Assembly: GCF_001623525.1 (NCBI RefSeq)
Contig: NZ_CP015225.1
Coordinates: 5,406,501-5,470,500, forward strand
Direction of reading: 5' to 3'
DNA length: 64,000 nt
Source of the DNA: Pseudomonas fluorescens
GTDB taxonomy: Bacteria > Pseudomonadota > Gammaproteobacteria > Pseudomonadales > Pseudomonadaceae
Shown here: piece by piece, positions 53,201-60,673 of the stretch
Position numbering within the stretch: position 1 is the stretch's first letter
Layout of the letters: the number at the start of each line of letters is the position of its first letter
Position numbers and translations under genes: made by a program
The notes under the pieces: model-generated
What the model saw: the letters and a program-made list of their open reading frames with translations, nothing else
The model's database searches: none
Told to the model about the DNA's origin: nothing

Positions 53201-53303
53201 GGGCGAGCGCGTGTTCGCGCCATTGGCCGACGGCAGCGTGATCGAGGCAGAGATTGTTTCTTCGGTGTTCTTCGATCCGAAGGGGGATCGGCAGAATATT
53301 TGA
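50286..53303 (+). CDS. soxA: Sarcosine oxidase alpha subunit SoxA
   Basis: 1005 residues, full length. Domain order: an N-terminal 2Fe-2S ferredoxin-like fold without its cluster (FTFNGQTYKGFEGDSLAAALLANGV), an FAD/NAD part (CDVLVVGAGPAGLAAALAAARSGARV, about residue 175) and a C-terminal GcvT-like aminomethyltransferase/THF-binding half (about residues 620-1000, including LSGPNSRKLLSEVTDID and TGELSYEINV). It channels the methyl carbon of sarcosine onto tetrahydrofolate. A REP-like repeat of the GATCGTTCCC family separates it from soxG. Confidence 0.96.
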   Translation: MSQINRLSNGGRIDRNKVLSFTFNGQTYKGFEGDSLAAALLANGVDIIGRSFKYSRPRGIFAAGAEEPNAVLQLGATEATQIPNVRATQQALYQGLVATSTNGWPNVNNDMMGILGKVGGKLMPPGFYYKTFMYPQSFWMTYEKYIRKAAGLGRSPTENDPDTYDYMNRHCDVLVVGAGPAGLAAALAAARSGARVILADEQEEFGGSLLDSRESLDGKPATEWVASVVAELKSMPDVVLLPRATVNGYHDHNFLTIHERLTDHLGDRAPIGQVRQRINRVRAKRVVLATGACERPLVYGNNDVPGNMLAGAVSTYVRRYGVAPGKKLVLSTNNDHAYRVALDWFDAGLQVVAVADARSNPRGALVEEARAKGIRILTGSAVIEARGSKRVTGARVAAIDVRAHKVTSPGEWLDCDLVASSGGYSPVVHLASHLGGKPIWREDILGFVPGEAPQKRVCVGGVNGVYSLGDTLADGFEGGVRAASEAGFKAVEGVLPKALSRHEEPTLALFQVPHEKSTARAPKQFVDLQNDVTAAAIELATREGFESVEHVKRYTALGFGTDQGKLGNVNGLAIAARSLNVSIPQMGTTMFRPNYTPVTFGAVAGRHCGHIFEPVRFTALHAWHVKNGAEFEDVGQWKRPWYFPKNGEDLHAAVKRECKAVRDSVGLLDASTLGKIDIQGTDAREFLNRVYTNAWTKLDVGKARYGLMCKEDGMVFDDGVTACLADNHFLMTTTTGGAARVLQWLEIYHQTEWPDLKVYFTSVTDHWATMTLSGPNSRKLLSEVTDIDLDKDAFPFMTWKEGLVGGVPARVFRISFTGELSYEINVQADYAMGVLEQIVEAGKKYNLTPYGTETMHVLRAEKGFIIVGQDTDSSMTPDDLNMGWCVGRTKPFSWIGWRGMNREDCVREDRKQLVGLKPIDPNVWLPEGAQLVFNTKQAIPMTMVGHVTSSYAHNSLGYSFAMGVVRGGLKRMGERVFAPLADGSVIEAEIVSSVFFDPKGDRQNI

Positions 53304-53308
53304 TACCT

Positions 53309-53415
53309 GATCGTTCCCACGCGCTGCGTGGGAATGCATCCCGGGACGCTCCGCGTCCCAAAAGCGGACGCAGAGCGTCCATGGCGGCATTCCCACGCAG
53401 CGCGTGGGAACGATC
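53309..53415. repeat. REP-like element, GATCGTTCCCACGC family, between soxA and soxG
   Basis: Third copy of this family; arms GATCGTTCCCACGCGCTGCG and complement, inside the sox operon. Confidence 0.85.
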
Positions 53416-53438
53416 AATCTACGAGACAGGTGCTCCAC

Positions 53439-54071
53439 ATGACCGCAGTCAACGTGTACCAACAACGCCCAACCACCGGGGCCAAGGCCGAGTCGTCGCT
53501 GCACCATGCCGACCTCGCCAGCCTGGTGGGCAAGGGCCGCAAGAACGCCGGTGTCACCGTGCGCGAGAAAAAACTCCTGGGCCACCTGACCCTTCGTGGC
53601 GACGGCCACGACCCGGCGTTCGCCGCCGGCGTGCACAAGGCCCTGGGCCTGGAATTGCCAGGCGCCCTGACCGTCATCGTCAAGGGTGAAACCAGCCTGC
53701 AATGGCTCGGCCCGGACGAGTGGCTGCTGGTAGTGCCCACTGGCGAAGAGTTCGCAGCCGAGCAGAAACTGCGTGAAGCTTTGGGCGACCTGCACATCCA
53801 GATCGTCAACGTCAGCGGCGGCCAGCAGATCCTCGAACTGTCCGGTCCGAACGTGCGCGACGTGCTGATGAAATCCACCAGCTACGATGTTCACCCAAGC
53901 AACTTCCCGGTGGGCAAGGCCGTGGGCACGGTGTTCGCCAAGTCGCAACTGGTGATCCGCCACACGGGCGAAGACACCTGGGAACTGGTGATCCGCCGCA
54001 GCTTCTCCGATTACTGGTGGCTGTGGTTGCAGGACGCCGCGGCTGAGTATGGGTTGAGCGTGCAGGCCTGA
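53439..54071 (+). CDS. soxG: Sarcosine oxidase gamma subunit SoxG
   Basis: 210 residues. GcvT/YgfZ-like single-domain subunit with ITS blocks VTVREKKLLGHLTLRGDG, LQWLGPDEWLLVVP, QILELSGPNVRDVLMKSTSYDVHPSNF and VIRRSFSDYWWLWLQDA, all typical of SoxG. The start at 53439 (MTAVNVYQQRP) lies just after a REP-like repeat; AGACAGGTG is the likely ribosome site. It completes the heterotetramer. Confidence 0.94.
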   Translation: MTAVNVYQQRPTTGAKAESSLHHADLASLVGKGRKNAGVTVREKKLLGHLTLRGDGHDPAFAAGVHKALGLELPGALTVIVKGETSLQWLGPDEWLLVVPTGEEFAAEQKLREALGDLHIQIVNVSGGQQILELSGPNVRDVLMKSTSYDVHPSNFPVGKAVGTVFAKSQLVIRHTGEDTWELVIRRSFSDYWWLWLQDAAAEYGLSVQA

Positions 54072-54097
54072 AAACACGTTCTAAAGCCGAACACTTT

Positions 54098-54244
54098 TGT
54101 GGTGAGGGGATTTAGCGAAACGTCGCACCGCCCCGCTGGGCTGCGAAGCAGCCCTCAACCAGCCAGCTCGGTGTATCAGGCCGATTGCATCAAGCTTTTT
54201 GGGGCTGCTTCGCAGCCCAACGGGGATAAATCCCCTCGCCACAG
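54098..54244. repeat. REP doublet, GAGGGGATTTATCCCC variant, between soxG and purU
   Basis: The right arm is intact (GGGGATAAATCCCCTCGCCACAG). The left arm is disturbed: GTGGTGAGGGGATTT is followed by AGCGAAACGTCGCACCG before the GCTGGGCTGCGAAGCAGCC arm, so one unit has been altered. Confidence 0.85.
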
Positions 54245-54292
54245 GGTTCTGTGTTCGGCGGGGGTTAGCCATAACAAACAGGAGTCACCGCA

Positions 54293-55150
54293 ATGAGTCG
54301 TGCCCCAGACACATGGATTCTCACCGCCGACTGCCCCAGCGTGCTCGGTACGGTGGACGCGGTGACCCGCTTTCTGTTCGAGCAGGGCTGCTACGTCACC
54401 GAGCACCACTCCTTCGACGACCGGCTCTCGGGGCGTTTTTTCATTCGCGTGGAATTTCGCCAGCCGGATGGCTTTGACGAGCAAAACTTTCGCACCGGCC
54501 TGGCCGAACGGGCCGAAGCCTTCGGTATGGTTTTCGAACTGACGCCGCCCAACTACCGGCCCAAAGTCGTGATCATGGTGTCCAAGGCCGATCACTGCCT
54601 CAACGATTTGCTCTACCGCCAACGCATCGGCCAGTTGTCCATGGACGTGGTGGCCGTGGTGTCCAACCACCCCGACCTCAAACCGTTGGCCGACTGGCAC
54701 CAGATTCCCTACTACCATTTCCCCCTGGACCCGAACGACAAGCCTTCCCAGGAACGGCAGGTGTGGCAGGTGATCGAAGACACCGGTGCTGAGCTGGTGA
54801 TCCTTGCGCGCTACATGCAAGTGCTGTCGCCGGAGTTGTGCCGCAAGCTCGATGGCAAGGCGATCAACATCCATCACTCGCTGCTGCCGGGTTTCAAGGG
54901 CGCCAAGCCGTATCACCAGGCCTACAACAAGGGCGTGAAACTGGTCGGCGCGACGGCGCACTACATCAACAACGACCTGGACGAAGGCCCGATCATCGCC
55001 CAGGGCGTGGAAGTGGTGGACCACAGCCACTATCCCGAGGATTTGATCGCCAAGGGCCGGGACATCGAAGGGCTGACCCTGGCCCGGGCCGTGGGGTATC
55101 ACATCGAAAGAAGGGTGTTCTTGAACGCCAATCGCACTGTCGTTCTTTAG
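54293..55150 (+). CDS. purU: Formyltetrahydrofolate deformylase PurU
   Basis: 285 residues. It hydrolyses 10-formyl-THF to formate and THF, returning folate when one-carbon units flood in from sarcosine oxidation. An N-terminal ACT domain (WILTADCPSVLGTVDAVTRFLFEQGCYV, residues about 5-80) is followed by a formyltransferase domain with VVAVVSNHPDL and INIHHSLLPGFKGAKPYHQAY, including the catalytic Asn/His. It starts after AGGAG (54289 region). It is a second, pathway-dedicated copy in Pseudomonas (purU2 position), between sox and fdhA. Confidence 0.93.
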   Translation: MSRAPDTWILTADCPSVLGTVDAVTRFLFEQGCYVTEHHSFDDRLSGRFFIRVEFRQPDGFDEQNFRTGLAERAEAFGMVFELTPPNYRPKVVIMVSKADHCLNDLLYRQRIGQLSMDVVAVVSNHPDLKPLADWHQIPYYHFPLDPNDKPSQERQVWQVIEDTGAELVILARYMQVLSPELCRKLDGKAINIHHSLLPGFKGAKPYHQAYNKGVKLVGATAHYINNDLDEGPIIAQGVEVVDHSHYPEDLIAKGRDIEGLTLARAVGYHIERRVFLNANRTVVL

Positions 55151-55157
55151 ATTTTTG

Positions 55158-55196
55158 GGGCCGCTTCGCAGCCCATTCGCGAGCTTGCTCGCGATG
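55158..55196. repeat. Degenerate REP fragment
   Basis: GGGCCGCTTCGCAGCCC-like arm joined to CGCGAGCTTGCTCGCG: remains of two REP variants fused together, just after purU. Confidence 0.7.
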
Positions 55197-55305
55197 AGGC
55201 CCTTACAGACAACAAAGAAACAAAGACACAAGCACTAACCCGAGCAATCAACGCGCTGCCTGCCTGGGCAACGCAGTTCCACAAAAACAACAGCGAGGTG
55301 AAAGC

Positions 55306-56505
55306 ATGTCTGGTAATCGTGGTGTCGTGTATCTCGGCCAAGGTAAGGTTGAAGTACAGAAAATCGACTATCCAAAAATGCAGGACCCGCGCGGCAGGAA
55401 GATTGAGCACGGTGTCATCCTGCGCGTGGTCTCCACCAACATCTGCGGCTCCGACCAGCACATGGTGCGCGGCCGTACCACGGCTCAGACCGGTCTGGTC
55501 CTGGGTCACGAAATCACCGGTGAAGTGATCGAAAAGGGCAGCGATGTCGAGAACCTGAAAATTGGTGATCTGGTGTCGGTGCCGTTCAACGTGGCTTGCG
55601 GGCGCTGCCGTTCCTGCAAAGAGCAACACACCGGCGTCTGCCTGACCGTCAACCCGGCCCGTGCCGGCGGTGCCTACGGTTACGTGGACATGGGCGACTG
55701 GACCGGCGGCCAGGCCGAATACGTGCTGGTGCCGTATGCCGACTTCAACCTGCTGAAGCTGCCGGACCGCGACAAGGCCATGGAGAAAATCCGCGACCTG
55801 ACCTGCCTGTCCGACATCCTGCCGACCGGCTACCACGGCGCCGTGACCGCCGGCGTTGGCCCTGGCAGCACCGTCTACATCGCCGGTGCCGGCCCGGTTG
55901 GCCTGGCGGCCGCCGCTTCCGCACGCCTGCTGGGCGCTGCGGTGGTGATCATCGGTGACGTCAACTCAGTCCGCCTGGCCCACGCCAAGGCCCAAGGCTT
56001 CGAAATCGTCGACCTGTCCACCGACACCCCGCTGCACGAGCAAATCGCCGCACTGCTGGGCGAGCCAGAAGTGGATTGCGCCGTCGACTGCGTTGGCTTC
56101 GAAGCCCGTGGTCACGGCCATGACGGCGTCAAGCACGAAGCCCCGGCCACCGTGCTCAACTCGTTGATGCAGGTGACCCGTGTCGCCGGCAAGATCGGTA
56201 TTCCCGGCCTCTACGTCACCGAAGACCCAGGCGCGATCGATGCCGCCGCCAAGATCGGTGCCCTGAGCATCCGTTTTGGCCTCGGCTGGGCCAAATCCCA
56301 CAGCTTCCACACCGGCCAGACCCCGGTCATGAAGTACAACCGCCAGCTGATGCAGGCGATCATGTGGGACCGCATCAACATCGCGGAAATCGTCGGTGTG
56401 CAGGTGATCAGCCTGGATGATGCGCCGAAGGGGTATGGCGAGTTCGATGCGGGTGTGCCGAAGAAGTTTGTGATTGATCCGCATAAGTTGTTTAGTGCGG
56501 CGTAA
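55306..56505 (+). CDS. fdhA: Glutathione-independent formaldehyde dehydrogenase FdhA
   Basis: 399 residues. Zinc-containing medium-chain dehydrogenase that oxidises formaldehyde to formate with tightly bound NAD+, removing the formaldehyde made by GbcAB and DgcAB. Catalytic zinc ligands are in TNICGSDQHM and GLVLGHEITGEV, the structural zinc cysteines in CGRCRSCKEQHTGVC (about residues 97-112), and the NAD motif in VYIAGAGPVGLAAAASARL. The start at 55306 follows GCGAGGTGAAAGC. It is last gene of the glyA-sox operon, closed by a strong terminator. Its 3' end has been copied twice downstream (57731-57925 and 59083-59139). Confidence 0.96.
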   Translation: MSGNRGVVYLGQGKVEVQKIDYPKMQDPRGRKIEHGVILRVVSTNICGSDQHMVRGRTTAQTGLVLGHEITGEVIEKGSDVENLKIGDLVSVPFNVACGRCRSCKEQHTGVCLTVNPARAGGAYGYVDMGDWTGGQAEYVLVPYADFNLLKLPDRDKAMEKIRDLTCLSDILPTGYHGAVTAGVGPGSTVYIAGAGPVGLAAAASARLLGAAVVIIGDVNSVRLAHAKAQGFEIVDLSTDTPLHEQIAALLGEPEVDCAVDCVGFEARGHGHDGVKHEAPATVLNSLMQVTRVAGKIGIPGLYVTEDPGAIDAAAKIGALSIRFGLGWAKSHSFHTGQTPVMKYNRQLMQAIMWDRINIAEIVGVQVISLDDAPKGYGEFDAGVPKKFVIDPHKLFSAA

Positions 56506-56522
56506 GGTTGGAAGCAAGACGG

Positions 56523-56554
56523 AAAAAAGGGCGACAGTTATGTCGCCCTTTTTT
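56523..56554 (+). terminator. Rho-independent terminator of fdhA
   Basis: AAAAAAGGGCGACA, loop GTTA, TGTCGCCCTTTTTT: 14-bp perfect stem with T-run. Copies of the same hairpin appear at about 57892-57921 and, degenerate, at 59105-59139. Confidence 0.92.
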
Positions 56555-56608
56555 GTTAGTCGTTATTTTCATTGCTCGCCGCATGCATGCACCAGGTCCG
56601 AAGCCTAT

Positions 56609-57619
56609 TCATTGGCGGACCTGATTGACTTGAACAGTCATAGGGTTGCGCCTGAAAGAACCATGGTATTTAAATGAAATATCCTCATAGATATGAGGGC
56701 GCAAAGACTTTATCCCCTCGCTCATCCCCTTGCCTCGGTAATAGTCAATGTCGAGTGCTTTTGAAGGCATATCGGTTACGTATACTTTTAGTACGACTGT
56801 TCGTTCGCTTTTTGAGAGCAATGAACGAGCGTATTCCTCTGCAACTCCGGGATCTGTGGCTATGTAGAATCCTTCACCCAGTACCAAGTCTTCCGGTTTG
56901 CTGTTGGCCCCTGCATATCCATCCAGAACTCCGCGGTTGAGCAAATTTCGTGCGCTGCTATCCGTAGTGCCATGGTAACCCACAGCATATTGTTTGGTCG
57001 GCGAGGGGGCTTCAGCTTTATGGGGGGATTTTTTTTGGCCCAACAAGTTTCTGAGCCCTTTGAGAGGGTTGAACCCTTTAGGAAAAAAGAAGTGTCCTGT
57101 TGGATCCCGCCTATTAAGCGGATCCCCGTCGCAATAGGTATATGCATTCAGCCCACCCTTACCAAACGGACTCAAACTGTCCGGACTGTTAAATCGCATC
57201 AACCCCGGATTGAACACCCGATAACCATTGCCCAACAAATAATGCCCCGTCACCGGGTCCGGCCGTTCGCCATTGAAGCCGAGCAGGCTTAGTAAGCCGT
57301 TCTCCGCAGGGCGGTGGCCGTACGGGGTATAGGCGAGGGGATGAGGCTGCGTGGCATCGAGCGCGTGTAGCACCGAGCGTTGTTGATCGGTGGCGAGCAA
57401 AGTGGTTCCGACGGCGCCATCCTGGCGCTGTTGTTGCGCCAGGAGTTGCTCGTCCTGTTGGAAAATCGACCGCTCTACCGGGCCCTGGATTTCGCTGGTC
57501 AGGCGCTCCTTCAGGTAGAAGCGCTGGGCGCGGGCCTGGGTCGGTGGTGTGCAGTCGGTCAAACGATCCAGTGGGTCGTAGTGGTAACGGCAGAGCACGG
57601 TTTCATCTGCGGAGGACAT
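56609..57619 (-). CDS. Short Rhs protein with an ADP-ribosyltransferase-like C-terminal tip
   Basis: 336 residues. Residues 1-170 are the end of an Rhs/YD-repeat core ([15 protein letters not shown] ... [25 protein letters not shown] ... DPLNRRDPTGH), shared with the two following genes. The remaining 160 or so residues are unique. They show YHGTTDSSARNLLNRG, then GEGFYIATDPGVAEEYARSL and a late Glu in PHIYEDISFKYHG, a pattern like H-Y-E mono-ADP-ribosyltransferase toxins. There is no signal peptide. No immunity gene is visible downstream, where the fdhA terminator lies 50 bases away. It is AT-richer than neighbours. Confidence 0.72.
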   Translation of the reverse strand: MSSADETVLCRYHYDPLDRLTDCTPPTQARAQRFYLKERLTSEIQGPVERSIFQQDEQLLAQQQRQDGAVGTTLLATDQQRSVLHALDATQPHPLAYTPYGHRPAENGLLSLLGFNGERPDPVTGHYLLGNGYRVFNPGLMRFNSPDSLSPFGKGGLNAYTYCDGDPLNRRDPTGHFFFPKGFNPLKGLRNLLGQKKSPHKAEAPSPTKQYAVGYHGTTDSSARNLLNRGVLDGYAGANSKPEDLVLGEGFYIATDPGVAEEYARSLLSKSERTVVLKVYVTDMPSKALDIDYYRGKGMSEGIKSLRPHIYEDISFKYHGSFRRNPMTVQVNQVRQ

Positions 57620-57730
57620 GGGCTTTGTTCTATGGAAAATACAGATAGCAACATCATGTTCAGGTAGAAGGTCGGCTGTCTAGCTAGCAGAAGTGTTAGG
57701 TTTAGCTGCCCGCAGCAGCCAGCCCTCACT

Positions 57731-57925
57731 CATGAAATGAAACCGCCCACTGGTGCAGGCGATCATGTGGGACCGTATCAACATTGCTGAAATCGTGTAC
57801 AGGTGATCAGACTGCATGACGCACCGAAGAAGTTTTTGATTGAACCGCACAAGTTTTTTTGCGCGACGTAAGCGGCAAAGGGCAAGACGGAAAAAAGGAC
57901 GACAGTGATGTCGCCCTTTTTTCGG
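57731..57925 (+). pseudogene. Decayed duplicate of the fdhA 3' end with its terminator
   Basis: The stretch matches the last part of fdhA (56329 on) through words such as CAGGCGATCATGTGGGACCG, ATCAACATTGC and GAAGAAGTTT, then repeats the AAGACGGAAAAAAGG...GATGTCGCCCTTTTTT terminator. It has stops and deletions and cannot code. It occupies most of the 57620-57991 gap between the first and second Rhs genes; no immunity gene was seen there. Confidence 0.85.
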
Positions 57926-57991
57926 GGGTTTCTTCAGTGGAAACGTAGCAACTAATAAATTTCGATTCTATTTTGCTTGGTAAGATAAGAT

Positions 57992-59017
57992 TTAAGTTTG
58001 ATTGCGTATATGTCGTGAGTGCTGCTCTGCCCACTCGTAAGTTGGAGGGCCACCAGGATAGGTAAAAAAGAACGATGTTGGTTGGAAGGCCTCGTCAGTC
58101 ATCTGCTTGATTCCCGCTTCATACCTGTGCAGATTAGCTTTGTGAGTCGTTCTAGATTCTAGTGTTTTTTGAATGATTTCGTGAAGGTCTTCTATTTCGG
58201 ATGTGAGGTTGGCGGAGTTTTTTAGTTGATGGGCTAAGAATCTTTCTTGTTTGATTATTTTGTTGCTGTCTTTCCATAGTTTGAATTCGAATCGGGAAAT
58301 GCGTGGAATTTCATGTTCAGGGCCTATAGGTAATATTAAAAATTCCTCTGTAGGGGATATGAATATATCTATATTTTTTATGTCGTTCGTTGCAGGAAGT
58401 GTTATGCCATGAACGTCTATGATCGTAGCCGGATTCGGTCTTTTTATGATTTTTAGGTGTCTTAGTACAGGCTTTAAAAAGTTAGGTAGATGTCCCGTCG
58501 GATCGCTTCGATTCACAGGGTCCCCAACGCAGTATCCATACGCATTCAATCCACCCTTTCCAAATGGACTCAAACTGTCTGGGCCGTTGAACCGCATCAA
58601 CATCGGATTGAACGCTCGATAACCATTTCCCAATAAATAATGCCCCGTCACCGGGTCCGATCGTTCGCCGTTGAAGCCGAGCAGGCTGAGTAGACCGTTT
58701 TCCAGGGCTCGGTGACCGTAAGGCGCATAAGCGATAGGGTGAAGCTGCGTTGCGGCGAGCGTCTGTAATACTGACCGGTGGTGATCGGTGGCGAGAAAAG
58801 TGGTTTGGACAGTGTCTTCCTGGCGTTGTTGCTGCGCCATGAGCTGGTCCTCCAGTTGAAAAAAGGAGCACTGCGCCGTCCCCCGAACTTCTGTGGTTAG
58901 ACGATCCTTGAGGTAGAAACGTTGGGAGCTGACTTGGGCTGTTGGCGTGCAATCGGCCAAGCGATCCAATGGATCGTAATGATAGCGGCAGAGCAGCGTT
59001 TCACGGTTCGCTGACAT
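57992..59017 (-). CDS. Short Rhs protein with an unassigned C-terminal tip (second copy)
   Basis: 341 residues. The N-terminal 170 residues are the same Rhs core end as in the neighbours ([23 protein letters not shown] ... DPVNRSDPTGH). The tip after DPTGH is different: IDVHGITLPATNDIKNIDIFISPTEEF ... FEFKLWKDSNKIIKQERFLAHQLKN, ending in FFFTYPGGPPTYEWAEQHSRHIRNQT. It is charged and AT-rich in coding, with no family I can name. The start has an AGGGAT site upstream, and the leader carries a scrap of the cold-shock gene's 3' end. No partner immunity gene is visible. Confidence 0.72.
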   Translation of the reverse strand: MSANRETLLCRYHYDPLDRLADCTPTAQVSSQRFYLKDRLTTEVRGTAQCSFFQLEDQLMAQQQRQEDTVQTTFLATDHHRSVLQTLAATQLHPIAYAPYGHRALENGLLSLLGFNGERSDPVTGHYLLGNGYRAFNPMLMRFNGPDSLSPFGKGGLNAYGYCVGDPVNRSDPTGHLPNFLKPVLRHLKIIKRPNPATIIDVHGITLPATNDIKNIDIFISPTEEFLILPIGPEHEIPRISRFEFKLWKDSNKIIKQERFLAHQLKNSANLTSEIEDLHEIIQKTLESRTTHKANLHRYEAGIKQMTDEAFQPTSFFFTYPGGPPTYEWAEQHSRHIRNQT

Positions 59018-59048
59018 GGGCTAGATCCCTAAATGGACCGGTCTCTAT

Positions 59049-59139
59049 ACCGGCGTAACTCTCGTGGCCTGCATTCCTTTTCTTGTAAGGTTGGAAACAA
59101 GACGGAAAAACGGGCGTCAGTGATGTCGCTATTTTCTAA
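59049..59139. pseudogene. Composite scrap: cold-shock gene 3' end joined to fdhA 3' end
   Basis: CCGGCGTAACTCTCGTGGCCTGCATTCC (split here as 59050-59076) matches the 3' end of the cold-shock gene at 60289-60315; on the minus strand it still reads GMQATRVTP then stop. Directly after it, TAAGGTTGGAAACAAGACGG and a degenerate ATGTCGC hairpin match the fdhA end at about 56502-56550. The two scraps meet between Rhs copies two and three. Confidence 0.82.
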
Positions 59140-59225
59140 CAGACAACGATAAAGGACGACCTTGACAGCGCGTGTGAAAATGCAGTTCGCTTGAGGCCAT
59201 GTTTTTTTGAATAAGGTGTCTTGAA

Positions 59226-60257
59226 TTATCCACGAATGTTTTTAGGCTCTAAAGTATATCTGTTGATGTAATAGGTGCGTAATGCCTCCAAATCAAAAGG
59301 AATTGGTCCTAGGCCATACATTGGTAAGTTGGTTATTATATTTGAATTGACCTTTCTACCGGCGAGCGTTACTGCTCGTCGCTCCCTGTATTTTAGTCGA
59401 TGCACTTCGTCGCTGAATTTAAGTGGAGCAGAGTTTTCTAACTCTTTGTCTGGGAGGTTGGCGCCGCTTTCAATCCAGTTCGGGATGTCTTCGGGATTTG
59501 TTCTGTGTGGCGTTTCGGATTTTTCGGCAATCCAGTGTTGAGTGCTTCTTTCACTGTGTTTTTTTTGAGTCTTTGGATTTTTTACATAAGAAATGCGCTC
59601 AGGTAAATCCATGGTTTTTTGTTTTATTGGGATGTTTTGGCCAGGTTCTTCAGAGCCTCCTATTATATCTGCCGGGCGACGAGTCGATGGGGTCCTGAAC
59701 CTGTATTGCTTCATGAGTGGGCGCCAAACATGGCCCGTCGGGTCGTTCCGATTCACCGGATCTGCTGCGCAGTACACATACGTATTCAACCCTCCCTCTC
59801 CAAAAGGACTCAAAGTGTCGGGGCTGTTGAACCGCATCAACACCGGATTGAATGCCCGATAACCATTACCCAGCAAATAATGACCCGTCACCGGGTCCGA
59901 CCGTTCGCCATTGAAGCCGAGCAAGCTAAGCAAACCGTTTTCCGGCGGGCGGTGGCCGTAAGGCGTGTAGGCAAGGGCATAAGGCTGCGTTGCATTGAGT
60001 GCGTGCAATACCGAGCGTTGTTGATCGGTGGTAAGTAACGTGGTTTCGACGGCGCCGTTCTGGCGCTGTTGTTGCGCTAGGAGTTGATCGGCCTGCTGGA
60101 AAATCGAGCGCCCTATAGAACCTTGTATCTCGCAGGTCAGGCGCTTTTGCAGATAAAAGCGCTGGGTACTGGCCTGGGTCGATGGTGAACAGTCGGCCAG
60201 ACGATCCAATGGGTCGTAATGGTAGCGACAGAGCGGTGTTTCACGGTTAGCAGACAT
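59226..60257 (-). CDS. Short Rhs protein with an unassigned C-terminal tip (third copy)
   Basis: 343 residues. The same Rhs core end is at residues 1-170 ([23 protein letters not shown] ... [11 protein letters not shown]). Its own tip is [26 protein letters not shown] ... [33 protein letters not shown] ... [21 protein letters not shown], basic and His/Trp-containing, family not recognised. A GGGAG site precedes the start. It begins only 24 bases after the cold-shock gene stop on the same strand, so the two may share a transcript. Confidence 0.72.
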   Translation of the reverse strand: MSANRETPLCRYHYDPLDRLADCSPSTQASTQRFYLQKRLTCEIQGSIGRSIFQQADQLLAQQQRQNGAVETTLLTTDQQRSVLHALNATQPYALAYTPYGHRPPENGLLSLLGFNGERSDPVTGHYLLGNGYRAFNPVLMRFNSPDTLSPFGEGGLNTYVYCAADPVNRNDPTGHVWRPLMKQYRFRTPSTRRPADIIGGSEEPGQNIPIKQKTMDLPERISYVKNPKTQKKHSERSTQHWIAEKSETPHRTNPEDIPNWIESGANLPDKELENSAPLKFSDEVHRLKYRERRAVTLAGRKVNSNIITNLPMYGLGPIPFDLEALRTYYINRYTLEPKNIRG

Positions 60258-60281
60258 GGGTTGGCTCCCTGAATGGACCGA

Positions 60282-60494
60282 TTATTCCGGCGTAACTTTC
60301 GTGGCCTGCATTCCCTTGCTTCCCTGCTCGATTTCAAAGGAGACGGTTTGTCTCTCTTTCAAGGTTTTATAACCCTCGCCGGATATCGCCGAATAGTGAA
60401 CGAACAACTCCTCGCCACCTTTGCCACAGGAAATGAAGCCATAGCCCTTTGCATCGTTGAACCATTTAACGGTTCCCTTGATTCGGTCGTTCAT
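60282..60494 (-). CDS. Cold-shock domain protein
   Basis: 70 residues, a single OB-fold [22 protein letters not shown] carries RNP1 (KGYGFI) and ELFVHYSAI carries RNP2 (variant of VFVHFSAI). It binds single-stranded RNA or DNA as a chaperone. There is one cysteine. Upstream lies a 12-bp palindrome at 60589-60618. Its 3' end has been copied to 59049-59076 together with Rhs duplication. Confidence 0.93.
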   Translation of the reverse strand: MNDRIKGTVKWFNDAKGYGFISCGKGGEELFVHYSAISGEGYKTLKERQTVSFEIEQGSKGMQATKVTPE

Positions 60495-60588
60495 TTTTAT
60501 TGTCCTGATTGCCCGAATGGATAAAGGCGTGGTTGCCCATGGCCTTGTTTTCGTTGACACGACGGGAGCTTAGGATCGGGGCAAATCG

Positions 60589-60618
60589 TTGCCTACTGTC
60601 AGAGTTGACAGTAGGCAA
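60589..60618. promoter_or_regulatory. Palindrome with ACTGTCAGAGTTGACAGT core
   Basis: TTGCCTACTGTC (60589-60600) and GACAGTAGGCAA (60607-60618) are perfect 12-bp arms around AGAGTT, about 95 bases upstream of the cold-shock gene start and just after the frameshifted small gene. The core is shared with 24640-24673. Confidence 0.6.
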
Positions 60619-60673
60619 TACCGAGAGGGAATAACCGATTGCAGGTGATATTCAGATCACGGTCACGTGGCAG

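Noticed and set aside
56609..60257. A complete type VI secretion Rhs effector locus
   Set aside because: No VgrG, PAAR, chaperone or full-length Rhs shell gene is present; the three genes encode only the core end and tip.
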